64,000 nt of DNA from Oscarella lobularis (GCF_947507565.1 NC_089186.1:1674001-1738000); one strand, 5' to 3'. Shown: positions 25,310 to 38,924, counted from the stretch's first letter. Numbers and translations: made by a program. Notes: generated from the letters alone by a model not told the origin.

Positions 25310-26270
25310 TCCGACGCAAAATTTCCTTAATAATACCTAGATATCGTTTGAAAGAGTTTTGTTATCTCGTAAAGTCCGTGGAATCAAATTTGCTTACCGT
25401 TATTCATGGGGGCAGGGTTGCTCTCACGTGTAGCGGAAGTGAGTCGTTTTTGAGTGAAATTTGACGTGTACCGAGCGTTCGACACCGTAGACTTGTTAGA
25501 ATAACAAAACGCAATAGATTTGGCGCGTTTATTTGTAAATCCGCGAGGTCAGGTTTTTAGGCAACCGTGAACTATAGCACACGCTTTTTGGTCAAAAACC
25601 TCATCTCTCAGAATTCCAAATTACCGGTGTCAAACAATAGGGCTTTGGTACCTTGTTGACTTCGCCGTCTCAAAAATGTTCAGCGCGGAAATTTTCGGCT
25701 TTTTTTGAAGGGCGTGCCTAATATTAACCCATACCGGAAGGAGGTCTTTTGGGGGGGCGAAATTTGACCTCCACCAACTGTTCGACCCCGTAGCAATGTT
25801 AGACTAGTGTAGTAAAATAGATCTAGCGCGTTTATTTGGAAATCCGTGAGTTGAGATTTTTTAAGCAACCGTGAGCTATAGCACACGCTTTTTAGCAAAA
25901 AACCGTATCTCTCAGAACTCCGAATTTTCTATGTCAAACGATAGAGCTAAAGCACATACCGGTAGTTATTTCCACGGTATCGAATTTGTCTACCGCGCCA
26001 AATATGTTGCTTTTTTGAGAGGCGTGGCTGATACTAGTGTGACCGGAAGCGGGTCTTTTTTTCGTATGAAATTCGATCCGTACGAACTGTTTGACCTCGT
26101 AGAGTTGTTCTACTGATAAAATAGAGTAGATCTAACGCGTTTATTTGGAAATCCGTGAGTTGAGATTTTTAAGCAACCGTGAGCTATAGCACACGCTTTT
26201 TGGTCATTTTGGTGACCTCTCCGATTTCTAAGATTTCTTTATGGAACAATGGGTATTGGTGTCCTGGTTG
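25310..26270. repeat. Tandem repeat, period about 305 bp, three copies
   Basis: GCAACCGTGAACTATAGCAC or a near match recurs near 25561, 25865 and 26173. The unit is the same as at 7960-8590, with one more copy. Confidence 0.75.
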
Positions 26271-26529
26271 ACCCCGCGGTACCAAATAGACCTCACACCT
26301 CGAATTTTGGCTAAAATTTGAATTTTTTGTAGATGGCCTATATCAGCACATGGATCAATTCCCTCCTTCTCCACGGTGTTCCTCCAGCCTTTCAAGGTAA
26401 AGAAGACAACGGATATGAGTGTTCAATGCACTGAAGTGATTTTCTTTTCAGTTCTCTTCTCTCCCCCAACGCGTCGATCAATCCGACGATTTTTAGATGC
26501 AGAAAGAAGAAGACGTAGACGAAGACATC

Positions 26530-26765
26530 ACCCTGGGGACTTGGGTCAAAGTCTCCCTCCTTGTGGGCTGGAGGTTAATCAGCTTCTCCCCTGTGGACTT
26601 GGGTTAAAGTTCACCCTGGTGACTTGGGTTAAAGTCTCCCTCCTTGTGGGCTGGAGGCTAATCAGCTTCTCCCCTGTGGACTTGGGTCAAAGTCTCCCTC
26701 CTTGGAGGCTGGAGGTTAATGTGCCTACCCCCTGTGGACTTGGGTTAAAGTTCACTGTGGGGACT
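26530..26765. repeat. Minisatellite, copy of 8862-9095
   Basis: The same GGACTTGGGT and CTCCCTCCTTG phrases occur in the same order as in spacer A, with small differences. Confidence 0.8.
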
Positions 26766-26961
26766 GCAGTCTCAGTCTCACCGCTTGGCCTCCTAGGGGG
26801 GTCAAGTGGCAGCGCAGGAGCGGCGGTCCAGGGACGACTAAGGATGAAAGGAGGAGGAGGAGGAGGAAGGGGAGACAAGAGGACATTTTTTTATTTTTAC
26901 ATCCGGGATATTTTAAATAAAATGTTGACCATAGTTTCTCCTACTTTTTGCGCCGGAAACA

Positions 26962-27130
26962 GCACGCGACGCAGAATGACGTATTGCAATGCGTCATTTG
27001 CGTCGCGTGCTTTAGTTTAGCTTTGCTAAGGGACTGTCACACTCGCTTTCACATGGGCAAAAGGAGCGCCGAGTCCCTAACAAAGCTAAACTGACTTGGC
27101 TCTTGTCTCCATATCCTGGAGATCAAGAGC
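26962..27130. repeat. Cluster of three inverted repeats (copy)
   Basis: The counterparts of the three hairpins at 9309-9486 are kept here, including GCACGCGACGCA, AGTTTAGCTTTG and TCCTGGAGATCAAGAGCA arms. The loop of the second is about 10 bp shorter. Confidence 0.75.
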
Positions 27131-27321
27131 AGACAAAAAAAGAAAGCATGCAACAATTATCATACACCAAATTTAGCATGCAAAAAAAGTCAATTCATCT
27201 CTTCTTCATATTCCTCTTCTGAGAAGCTAAAAACAACGAAAGACGCTCATACCAAAGGGTCACGCGACGTCGAGAGGGTAGAAAAAAAGGGACCTAGCCG
27301 AAGAGGAACCTCACAGCGTCT

Positions 27322-27374
27322 TAGTCTGGATACCCGACCCTCTCGCTCGGGGAGAGGGTCGGGTATCCAGACTA
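27322..27374. mobile_element. 53-bp perfect palindromic insertion with 9-bp target site duplication
   Basis: Two 23-bp arms (TAGTCTGGATACCCG... and its exact reverse complement) flank a 7-bp loop GCTCGGG. The 9 bases ACAGCGTCT lie directly on both sides (27313-27321 and 27375-27383). The equivalent site in spacer A (about 9669-9677) has ACAGCGTCT once and no insert, an empty site. This is the signature of a tiny non-autonomous DNA element. Target duplications of 9 bp are typical of Mutator-like transposases, but the family is inferred. Confidence 0.8.
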
Positions 27375-28083
27375 ACAGCGTCTACAGTACCGAGAGTTCC
27401 TCGCGCTTGCGAGTGAGCAGAAGGACAAGACAACTCTACATGGGGTCCCACTTGCGCTGGAAGCTCTGACGGGTGCGTGATAGGCATTTCATAAAGAATA
27501 CCTCATCGATCGGTCGCGAAGAGCGACGAGAAGCGAACCCATTTGCCCATAGCGATCGCGTCGCGCTCTCAATCGGCCGCCTAAAAGATCGATGCGACGA
27601 AAAACGGAAATAAAACGCGTGTTTCAAGACCTCTTACGTGCGACGAGGAAGAGAACGCGACGAGGAAGGGAGCAGACGGTTCTTAGGGGGGCCCCGGCGA
27701 CGCGACGGCGCTTGGAGGCATCCACGGATCTATTAAAGAGCTTACCGAGACGCCGTACAGTATCGTACGAACGAGAAAAGAGAGAGACGCCTCAACGCGG
27801 CGTCGAACGTTAAAACTTTAAATCTTTGTTCGCGCATGCGCAGACCCTTAAAAATAGCTAATTACAACAATAGCACATAAAGTGGTATGTACCAAAATAC
27901 GTAAAAAAAGTTCCAGTTATAATGCCTGGCAACTAATATCCAAGGCATGTCAAATAAGAGTTTGATAAGACTACATAAAAATACTGACGTAAAAAAGGAG
28001 ATACAAAAGCATATGTAAACAAAATATAAGTAAAAATATAGTTAAAAAATGGTGTAATAACATCAAAAGTAGAACAAAATAAT

Positions 28084-31000
28084 TCAGCTACGCCCAACGC
28101 TACTCTGCGGCCAAGGCCCCAATACCAGACTCACCTGGCCTTCTCCGTGCATCTTACCCTTTACCATTCTTCTCGCAACGCACTCCTTATAAGCGCGCGA
28201 CTCTTGGATTCGCTCCAGCACAGCCAAACAGTCGTCTGCAGATGGCCTCGCGCTCCGATCCACTTCAATCATTCGACGACAGATCGTCTTCACGTCGGGA
28301 TGAGCCACTCTCGACGCATGTTCAAATCGGCGACTCACAACCGGATGCTGTCCGATCATCAATTCAATCAGAGTAACCCCCAAGCTGTACACGTCAGCCA
28401 TCTTCGTGTTGTGCATACCTTGACCTTTTCCCGGACTTCGTTCCGGGGCTAGATATTCGGGACTCAATGGGCCGGCCGAGAGTGAGACTTGAGTAAAACG
28501 AGCCGCGCCCAAATCGCATATTTTCGCTTCCATCAGCGACGTCACGACGATATTCGTTGAGCGAATGTCTCCGTGCAAAATACCGTCAGGACCGAGCTGA
28601 TGAAGATAGCCAATTCCAGCTGTCATCCCCGACGCCAGATCGATTTGCTCCCTTAGAGAGAGAAGCTGCTTGCAACGAACAGATGCCTTGATGACATCAG
28701 ACAGAGAGCCCTCAAGAAGCTCGGTGACGATTCGAAGCGGTGTGTCGTTGACCGTCGTTACGCCGCACAGGAAAACAATGTTGGGATGGCGAGCGCGGGT
28801 GCAGATTGCGATCTCTTGCTTGAAAAGATCGAGGTAGTAGTCGGTGTCAAGGCATTCATAGAACGTTTTCACCGCCACGGGACATCCGCGCCAATAACCA
28901 ACTTTAACCTCTAAATAAAACAAAGGATAGTGAGCAATAGTACTCACAGATACCAAGAGGGTAATAAATCCCCCCTATGATTAAAAATACGTCAACGTAG
29001 TCTATACTTACCTCCGTAGGCGCCTCCTCCAAGCCGAATCGTCGTCATCTTCACATCAGCCACAGGAATGTGAAGAAGGTCGTCCTGCTCTTTTGCGCTT
29101 TCGAGTCGTTTGTCTTTTTCATCGCAAAGAGATCGTAATTCGGCTATCGTGTCCTCGAAGCGGCGAGCTGCAAAATAAAATGTATTTTTCTCGTGCAACT
29201 GAAAGGATGCTTACCACACTCCTCAGCTGAAGCCCGTGTTTCGTCAGCCCTTGCAAGTGCCTCTTGGGCAGTAGCTTGAGCCTCTTCGACCTCCTTTTGA
29301 GCAGCTAAGAAATATATTCATATAACACGCAATTTAAATTGTAATTGTATTCTACCAAGGAGCGCCTCTTCAGATTCAAGTCTTAGAGTCTCAATCTGAT
29401 CTCGTCCGCGCGCAATTTCAACGTCTTTCTCTCTCAATTGCGCTCCTTCATGTGAAAAAAACGACGATAAAGAGCTTTGCGCAAAGAAACGCTAAGCCAT
29501 ACCGCGATCAAGTCTCAAAGCTTCAATCTGATCATCTTTCTTTTTCAATTGCGCTCCTAGAATTAATTAGACAGAAACGACGTTAAACGCCCGAGTATTT
29601 CAAATTAAGATGTAAAATGTTTTTTTACTACGATTGAGTTGAACGGCATCGATTTCTTTTCTCGAATTCTCGATCTGAACATCTTTCTCTTGAGCAGCGG
29701 CTCTCAATTGTGCTTCGTACAATACGTCACGTTGAGTACGACGCACAAATAGAGAACAGCCTACCAAGTTCGCGATCTTTAGTATCAAGTGCCCTCTTCT
29801 TCTCTTCTGCTTCGCTTCTCAGTCTTGCTATTATAAACAAGTCAGTCCTCCAAAAAAAGAATGACTCTTTTTTACTAACCGTCAAGTGCCTCGAGGTCTG
29901 CTTCTGTTTCTTTAGCCCTATTCTCCAAGCATGCAAACTCTTCTTCTTTTCTAGACAATGCTTGAGTTGTTTCTTCCAAGCGTTGGCGAAGTTCGTTTTC
30001 CTACAAAACAGTTTTACAGAAAAAGCCCTTCAAAACTTGGGTACGCTTTACTCGAGAAGAAACGCTAGAGCGATCTTCTGATTCGGAGCTTCTAGGAAAA
30101 GAAGAGCCCCGTTTGAGCCAATTGATTTCCTGTTGCATCTCCTCTCTTTCCTATAACCAAACGCTTTTCAAACATGAACTGGTTCTATACATGATAGCAT
30201 TCCTGAGGAGACGCCCAGTTCAATGGATCTTCCGAAACTTGAACAACATTAATCTGATAATTAGGATATTAGTCCAATGAATTCACAATCATAAACTCAA
30301 TTGACCTCTTTTAGATATTGAATAGCTTCTTCGCTTTCACTCGCCGCCGCTTCTTGCAAAAATCGGCGAGTTTCCTAAATTAATAAGTAATCTCCCATAT
30401 ACTTGATTTTCACTTTGATTTACAGACGACAGTTGCGTGGCTTTGATTCCCGCTTTTACAAAACGATGAAATAGATCGAGTCGTCCTCCCATGATCGCCA
30501 CATCAAGAACGCATTCTCCTTTCTTCGTTATTGCATACATGTTGCAGCCTTCTTTCAATAGAAAATCAATGACGTTGTCACTGTCAAATTCAATGGCAGT
30601 CACAAGAGGAGTGCAGCCCCACTACAAACAAATCATTTACAAATAAAATAACAATATACGCCGTACCTCATCTTGAACTTCAATATCGGCTCCGTTGGAA
30701 ATTAATAAGCTGACTATTTCGTCGTCGTCACTTTGAGCTGCCAGGTGAAGAACCGAATTTATATCCTAAATTAAATTGTCAATTAGATAATTCATATTTG
30801 AGATGAACAAGTTGAAGAACCTGGTTACTGAACTGTGAAAGTAACCATTCTGCTGTTTCGTGAATACAGGCCAATGCCAATGCGCCGTGACCTTCCTATT
30901 GTGAAATGTAAGTGTTACATTGACAAATTAAAAAGTCATATTCTTGCATGATCAATGGCGTGACAATTGCATCCCTTGCTAAAAAGGAAATTAGCAAAAT

Positions 31001-33286
31001 CATTGTGCCCGTAAGAAACGGCGTGAAGAAAGGGCGTTCTCCCCCACTATAAAATCACGTCGTAATAATGCAAACATTTATATAAAACTAACCTTGTCTT
31101 TTGCCTCAAGATTGGCGCCTCTTTCAATTAAAACTTCAGCAACTTCCTTCTCGTTATATTTTGCCGCCCAATGAAGAGAGGTACGACCAAACTAAATCAA
31201 ACATATTGATACAGCTGCATATAAGAATACATCTACTCAATACGTAGTCCGTTTCAACTAGCGAATATCCCATTTCAAGAAGTTTCTTCACCATTTGAAC
31301 TCGGCCATTAGCACTAGCAATTCCCAACACGCCATTACCAAACTGCAAAAAATTGCGACAGTAAAAAACAAAAGTTTCATGTTACAGAAAAATTTCCTTA
31401 TTCTTTGCTTGAACGTCACATCCTTTTGATATTAACATATCCAGCAAATGAACATTGTCACTAGCCGCAGAAAGTAAAATTGGTGTGCTTCCATTCTACA
31501 ACAAAAACATAACAAGACAGTAGAAAGAACCACTAAACAAGTTTTGACAAGATGAATTAAAACACAGAACATACCTCGTCTTCAACTTCAAGATTGGCGC
31601 CATTTTGAATAAAAAATTCTGCTAGTTCAAGATGTCCTTTGTCACATGCCCAGTGCAAGGAAGTATAGCCAACCTAAATTAATTGATTTAGTGCCACAGA
31701 CACTCATTCAGTGATCACCCACGCGTTGAGCTTCATTGACATCCAATCCAAGTCGAATTAATTTCTCAGCAAGTTCGACGTTTCCACTCCAACTTGCCAT
31801 TGCCAAGGCTCCATCACCCCGCTACACACAAATGATGACCATAAAACACACATCAAACAATTTACTTTGCTTTTGGCATAAATGTTGCATCCCTTTGATA
31901 TCAATAGATCTGCCACGCCCTCGCGTTCAAAATTGCAAGCCACAAGAAAAGGCGTGTATCCAAACTATACGAAAACGTAAACAATTTCAATAAACAAATA
32001 AATATAAAAACCACGACTACATCATCTTCAATTTCGAGTTTGGCGCCATTTTGAATAAGAAATTCTGCTAGTTCAAGATGCCCTTTGTCACATGCCCAGT
32101 GCAAGGAAGTGTAGCCATCCTAAATTGATTGATGTAGTGCTACAGACACTCATTCAGTGATCACCCACCTGCTGAGCTTCATTGACATCCAATCCAAGTT
32201 GAATTAATTTCTCAGCAAGTTCGACGTTTCCATTTAAACTTGCCATTGCCAAGGCTCCGTCACCGTCCTACACAAATGTTGACAATGAAACACAAATTAA
32301 ATCACTTACTTTATCTTTGGCATAAATATTGCATCCTTTTGATATCAATAGATCAACCACGCCCACGCGTTGAAAATAGCAAGCCAAAAGAAAAGGAGTT
32401 TGTCCAAACGAAACAATGAAAACACAAGTATATAACCGTCCCATTGAACTCAACTTAGATTCAAGAACTTTAGTTGCAGCTTCAATATTAGCTCCATTCC
32501 CAATTAGATATGTTGCAATTGCAACGTCACCACGATCACATGCGGAATGCAATGATATATAATCATCCTAAATCACACAAATAAATTATTAGTAGAAACA
32601 ATAATGAGAATTCTACTCGATGAGTTTCGTTGACAGACAATCCCATTTCAATCAGTTTCTTCACCATTTCAAGATGACCCCCTAAACACGCCAATGCCAG
32701 AGCTCCACTGCCAACCTGCCAAGAGTAAGTGAGTCACACTAACAGCTGTGGAAATGCAACAACACTCACGTCGTTCTTTGCTTCAATGTTGCAACCTCTC
32801 TCAACAAATAAATCCACGCCTTTTACAAATCCAAAAAAAACCGCCAAAAGAAAACCCGTGCTTCCGTTCTATCAGAAAACAATTTTCGATTATTTTCAAA
32901 GAGTGCCACGATACCTCCATAACTCGACTTTCAATGTCCCATCCCATTGAAAGAAAATATTCTACTATCTCCAAATACTTTTTCCAAATAGCGAGAGCAA
33001 TTGCATAGACGCCATCCTAAAACAAACAAAATCGTCGATTAACTGCAGAAAACGAGAGTGATGGGAATGCCTCTCTTTCGCAAAAAAGTAGCTACTTCTG
33101 CACACTCACGTGATTGTCTCGAGGAGAAAAAACATACCTCATTCATAGTTTTCCATTTTATCGGCTCTTTCGACACAAAATCGCGAACCGTTGTCATGTT
33201 CCCGTTAATGACAGCAGCAAGAAAGTCTAAGAACAGTGTAAAGATAAACTACACAAAACGTGATACGAAATACCTTCAGGATTCAT
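28084..33286 (-). CDS. Kinase C: ankyrin repeats, coiled coil, TKL-like protein kinase
   Basis: Start ATG at 33284-33286 (MNPEG). It is the duplicate of gene A in position and sequence: the kinase exon differs at few residues (AVKTFYECLDTDYYLDLFKQ, ILHGDIRSTN, CDLGAARFTQ, SPEYLAPERSPGKG, tail RRMVKGKMHGEGQVSLV, ending SSVGRS). The glycine loop is RLGGGAYGG (about 29.02 kb). Ankyrin exons span about 33.2-30.3 kb. One repeat has lost three codons in frame (ACIHETAEW where A has ACIEKHYETAEW, near 30860). Unlike A, it keeps extra coiled-coil exons (AQLRAAAQEKDVQI, near 29.69 kb). All catalytic residues noted for A are present. Confidence 0.82.
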
Positions 33287-33378
33287 CGTCAGAGCGTCGG
33301 AGCGTTCCTTACAAGAAGCTGCAGCACTTGATCAAGTTTTCTTTCAGCGAACAAAATGGAATTCTTTCAGCAACGTCA

Positions 33379-33387
33379 CGCATGCGC
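33379..33387. promoter_or_regulatory. NRF1-like site upstream of kinase C
   Basis: CGCATGCGC, one base short of the full palindrome seen at the other genes, lies 93 bp upstream of the kinase C start. Confidence 0.45.
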
Positions 33388-33457
33388 AGTTTGGTAGACC
33401 TAAGTTTCTCCTCTACACACTGTAATCGCGTGCTTTCTCTAACATCTACATAATGCG

Positions 33458-33495
33458 ATGACGGAACGGTACAGCTTCAGCCTCTCGATCTTTAG
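33458..33495 (+). pseudogene. PSMA2: PSMA2 exon 1 relic
   Basis: Reads [12 protein letters not shown] followed by a donor-like AGGCGCGTACTCCTA, matching exon 1 and the first intron bases of PSMA2 ([28 protein letters not shown]). Nothing of the later exons follows. It lies on the far side of the NRF1-like site from kinase C, as in the intact divergent pair. Confidence 0.8.
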
Positions 33496-33856
33496 GCGCG
33501 TACTCCTAAAAGAATCGTCGATTAGCTGCAGAAAGGAGCGCGTCCGCAATGCTAGAGGTGACAATAAATTCTAGGAACCATTCACAGAACATAAATTCCA
33601 CTAGAAAAAGCCGAAATACCAGAAGAATCCATAGACTCGACTACTAGCGCATGCACAGGGTTGTCTTGACTACCATTGGAATTCATTCTCTGGCCAAAAA
33701 ACAAAGACATATAAAAGTCAATAAAAATACAAGAAGATTAATAGAATAGAAATAAAAACACCGTTTAAGCGAAAGTAAAAATGAAAATATCAAAATACAA
33801 AATATATAATAACCCATGAAAAAGAACGAGGATAACAAAATAGTATCAAAAAAAGT
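33496..33856. other. Intergenic stretch C/D, nothing recognised
   Basis: AT-rich, 361 bp. It will hold the 3' end of the kinase D transcript. No open frame or repeat worth naming. Confidence 0.5.
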
Positions 33857-36800
33857 CTACGAGTGCACGGAGCGACGCTGTGTACAATGCGGAAACACCA
33901 AACTCACCCGATCTTCTCCGTGCAACTTACCCTTCACCATTCTCTTGGGATAACACTCCTCATATTCGTCCGACTTCTGAACTCGCTCCAATCGAGCCAA
34001 ACACTCGTGCGCGCGCGGTCTCGCGCTCGAATCGACGCTAATCATATCGTGACACATCCTCTTCACAACCGGATGACCGACGCTCGAAGCCTGCTCAATT
34101 CGATGACTAGGAACGGGCTTTTCGCCAGTCATCAATTCAACGACACTCACTCCCAGACTATAAACGTCAGCCATCTTACTATTATGTTGATGATTCGGAT
34201 TCTCCGGATTCCGCTCCGGAGCCAAATAGTCGGCACTCATCGGTCCGACGGAGAGCGACACTTCGGCGAAACGAGCGGCACCCAAATCGCATATTTTCGC
34301 CTCCATCAATGACGTCACGACGACATTGGTGGAACGAATGTCGCCGTGCAAAACGCCGCCTCGACCGCCGAGTCGATGAAGATAGGCGATTCCGGCTGTC
34401 ATTCCCAATGCCAAGTCGATTTGCTCTCGCAACGAAAGAGGCCATTTCGAACGAAGAGCCGCTTCGATGACGTCAGAAAGCGAGCCTTCGAGAAGCTCCG
34501 TGATGATGCGAAGTGGAACGCCGTTTTCCGTCGTTACGCCGCATAGAGAGACGATGTTGGGATGACGAGCTCGCGTGCAGACGGCGATTTCTTGTTGAAA
34601 GAGACGAAGATAGCGTTCGGTGTTCAGCAGTTCGTAGAACATTTTGACGGCGACGGCACATCCGCGCCAGTAGCCCACTTTCACTTCTAATATAGGAAAC
34701 AATTCTAGCTACTTATACTCGTCTTATTTTTCCTATTTTTACCTGCGAATGATCCGCCTCCGAGCTTGATTTCTGTCATTGTGACGTCGGCGATCGGAAT
34801 TTGGAGGAGATTCTCTTGTTCTTTTGCTTTTGCCAACTGTTGGTCTTTCTCCGCTTTCGCTGCAGCGACGATTCGTAATTCTGCTACCGTCTCGTCGTAA
34901 CGCTCTCTCAGATTTTCTAAAAAAAAAGACGATGAAAAAGCTTGGTGCAAAGATACGCTATATAGGTCATACCGTGGTCAAGTCTTAGAGCCTCAATCTG
35001 GTCATCTTTCTCTTTCAGTTGCGCTCCTAGAATTCATTAGACAGAAACGACGTTAAAAGCTCGAGTATTTCAAAACTGTAAAATGTATATTTTGTACTAT
35101 GATTTTGTTGAACGGAATGGATATCTTTTCTTGAATTCTCGATCTGAACGTCTTTCTCTTTCAATTGCGCTTCTAGAATTCCTTAATTGAACAGACACAA
35201 CGTTAAAGCTCAAGTATTTCAAACAAAGATGTAAAATGCTTTTATACTATGATTGAGTCGAAAAGTATCGATTTCTTTTCTCGAATTCTCGATCTGAACG
35301 TCTTTCTCTTTAGCAGCAGCTCTCAATTGTGCTTTGTGAATATGAAACGTTGAGTACGACCCACAAACAGAGAACTGCATGCCTACCAAGTTCGCGATCG
35401 TTAGCATCAAGTGCCTTCTTCTTCTCTTCTTCTGCCTCGCTTCGCAGGTTTGCTATTATAAACAAGTCAGTCCTCCCAAAACAGGATCAGTCATTGTTAA
35501 CCGTTAAGTGCCTCGAGGTCTGCTTCTTTTTCTTTAGCCCTATCCTCCGAGCGTGCCAATTCTTCTTCTTTTCTAGACAATGCCTGAGTTGTTTCATCCA
35601 AGCGTTGGCGAAGTTTGTTTTCCTACAGCACTGTTATACAGAAAAAGATCTTAATTAAAACTTTGGGAACGCTTTACTTGAGAAGAAACGCTAGAGCGAT
35701 CTTCTGATTCGGAGCTTCTTGTAAAAGAAGAGCCTCGTTTGAGCCGATCGATTTCCTGTTGCATCTCCTCTCTTTCCTATAACCAAACGCTTTTCAAACA
35801 TGAACAAGTTCGTCTCATGATAGCATTCCTGAGGAGATGCCCAGTTCAATGGATCTTCCGAAACTTGAACAACATTAATCTGATAATTTTAATATTAATC
35901 CAATTAATTCACAATCATAAACTCAATTGACCTCTTTTAGACATTGAATAGCTTCTTCGCTTTCACTCGCCGCCGCTTCTTGCAAGAATCGGCGAGTTTC
36001 CTAAATTAATAAGTAATCTCACATAAACTTGATTTTCATTTTGATTTACAGACGACAGTTGCGTGGCTTTGATTCCCGCCTTTACAAAGCGATGAAATAG
36101 ATCGAGTCGTCCTCCCATGATCGCCACATCAAGAACGCATTCTCCTTTATTCGTTTTTGCATACATGTTGCAGCCTTCTTTCAATAGCAAATCAATGACG
36201 TTGTCACTGTCAAATTCAATGGCAGTCACAAGAGGAGTGCAGCCCCACTACAAACAAATCCTTTACAAATAGAATAACAACAGATTCCATACCTCATCGT
36301 GAACTTCAATATCGGCGCCGTTGGAAAATAATAAGCTGACTATTCTGTCATCATCACTTTGCGCTGCCAAGTGAAGAACCGAATTTACATCCTAATTTAA
36401 AATGTCAATTAGATAATTCATATTTGAGATGAACAAGTTGAAGAACCTGGTCACTGAACTTTGAAAGTAACCATTCTGCTGTTTCGCGATGTTTTGCAAT
36501 GCAGGCCAATGCCAATGCGCCGTGACCTTCCTATTGTGAAATACGAGTGTTACATTGACAAATCAAATAAAAAGTCATGTTCTTGCATGATCAATGGCGT
36601 GACGATTGCAATCCTTGCTTAAAAGGAAATCAGCAAATTCATTGTGCCCGTAATGAACGGCGTGAAGAAAGGGCGTTCTCCCCCACTACAAAGTTCACAT
36701 GGTAATAATGCTAATATTTATATAAAACTAACCTTGTCTTGGGCCTCAACATTGGCGCCTCTTTCAATTAAAACTTCAGCAACTTCCTTTTCGTTATATT

Positions 36801-38924
36801 TTGCCGCCCAATGAAGTGACGTACGACCAAACTAAATCAAAGATATTGACACAGCTGCACATTAGAAATTATCTACTCCATACATAGTCCGTTTCAAATA
36901 GGGAAAATTCCATTTCAAGAAGTTTCTTCACCATTTCAACTCGTCCGTAACCGCTAGCCATTCCCAACACGCCTCGACCTCGCTGTAAAAATCACAACAA
37001 TAAAAAAACAAAAAAAGTTTCATGTTAGAGAAATAATTTCCTTATTCTTTGCTTGAACGTCGCATCCTTTTGATATTAACATATCCAGCAAATTGACATT
37101 GCCACTCACCGCAGAACATAAAATTGGTGTGCGTCCCTCCTACAACGTCAGAGAAAAACACATTAAACTGCTAAAAAACTTTACAAAATGAATGGCACCT
37201 CGTCTTCAACTTCAAGATTGGCGCCATTTCTAATAAGAAATTCAGCTAGCTCAAGATGCCCATGTCTACATGCCAAGTGTAAGGAACTGTAACCAAACTA
37301 AATATCAATCAATCAATCAATCAATCAATCAAGACACTAATAATTTCTTTGACTACCAACCACTTGAGCTTCATTGACATCCAATCCAAGTTGAATTAAT
37401 TTCTCCGCCAGTTTGACGTTTCCTCTCCAACTTGCCAATGCCAAGGCTCCGTCACCTCGCTACACACAAATGATTACTATGAAAAAAAATCAAACCATTT
37501 ACTTTTGTCTTAGCATAAATATTGCATCCTTTTGATATCAATAGATCTGCCACGCCTACGCATTCACAATCGCAAGCCACAAGAAAAGGCGTGTGTCCAA
37601 ACTATATAAAAACGTAAACAATTCAATCAACAAATAAATATAAAAACCACGACTACCTTGCTCTCAATTTCAAGTTTGGCGCCATTTTGAATAAGAAATT
37701 CTGCTAGTTCAAGATGCCCTTTGTCACATGTCCAGTGCAAGGAAGTGTAGCCATCCTAAATTAATTCATGTAGTGCTACAGACACTCATTCAGTGATCTC
37801 CCACCTGGTGAGCTTCATTGACATCCAATCCAAGTTGAATTAATTTCTCAGCAAGTTTCACGTTTCCATTCAAACTTGCCAATGCCAAGGCTCCATCACC
37901 TAGCTACACAAATGTTGACCATGAAACAAAAATCAAATCAGTTACTTTATCCTTGGCATAAATATTGCATCCTTTCGATATCAATAGATCAACCACGCCT
38001 ACGCGTTGACAAATACAAGCCAACAGAAAAGGCGTTTGTCGAAGCTAAACAATAAAAACACAATATGTAATCGTCCCATTGAACTCAACTTAGATTCAAG
38101 AACTTTATTTTCAGCTTCAATATTAGCTCCATTCTCAATTAGAGATGTTGCAATTGCAACATGGTCACCAAGATTACATGCGGAATGCAATGATATAGAA
38201 TCATACTAAATCACACAAATAAATTATTAGTAAAAACAATGATGAGAATTCTACTTGATGAGTTTCGTTGACAGACAATCCCATTTCAATCAGTTTCTTC
38301 ACCATTTCAAGATGACCCCCTAAACACGCCAATGCCAGAGCTCCATCGCCATTCTGCCAAGAGTAAGTGAGTCACACTAACAACTGTGGAAATGCAACAA
38401 CACTCACGTCATTCTTTGCTTCAATGTTGCAACCTCTCTCAACAAATAAATCCACGCCTTTTACAAATCCTTTGTTTGCAGCATAAAGAAAACCCATGTT
38501 TCCGGCCTATCAGAAAACAATTTTCGATTACTTTCAAAGAGTGCCACGATACCTTGTCAACTCGACTTTCAATGTCCCATCCCATTGAAAGAAAATATTT
38601 TAGGATCTTCAAATACTTTTTCCAAATAGCGAGAGCAATTGCATAGGAGCCATTCTAAAACAAACAGAATAGTCGATTAACTGCAGAAACGAGAGTGATG
38701 GGAATGCCTCTCTTTCGCAAAAAAGTAGCTACTTCTGCACACTCACGTGATTGTCGCGACGACGAAAAACATACCTCATTCACGATAGTTTTCCATTTTA
38801 TCGGCTCTTTCGACACATAACCGCGAACCTTTGCCATGTTCCCGTTTGTGACAGCAGCAAGAAAGCCTACAGCAACAGTCTAAAAATAGACTACACAAAA
38901 CTATGAAATACCTTTAGGATTCAT
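33857..38924 (-). CDS. Kinase D: ankyrin repeats, coiled coil, TKL-like protein kinase
   Basis: Start ATG at 38922-38924 (MNPKG). It shows the same plan. Ankyrin exons span about 38.88-35.96 kb, including SACNLGDHVAIATSLIENGA with one residue more than A, a change also seen in E. Coiled-coil exons at 34.8-35.8 kb include several KDVQIENSRKEID-type copies. The glycine loop is KLGGGSFAG, so the last glycine differs from the others. The kinase exon has VGYWRGCAVAVK, FQQEIAVCTRARHPN, VLHGDIRSTN, CDLGAARF, SADYLAPE (APE kept) and tail KRMVKGKLHGEDRVSLVF. An AATC microsatellite lies in one intron (37302-37332). No clear break was found. Confidence 0.8.

Larger units (their letters stand above)
24819..28083. 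other. Repeat-rich spacer B, copy of spacer A
   Basis: Matches 7464-10347 in order, with differences. It has three instead of two copies of the 300-bp repeat, a shorter GGA tract, and a 53-bp palindromic insertion absent from spacer A. No supported gene. Confidence 0.65.

Noticed and set aside
37300-37335. AATC repeat as a possible CRISPR-like or regulatory array
   Set aside because: It is a plain microsatellite in a kinase D intron. No direct-repeat/spacer pattern exists anywhere in the window.
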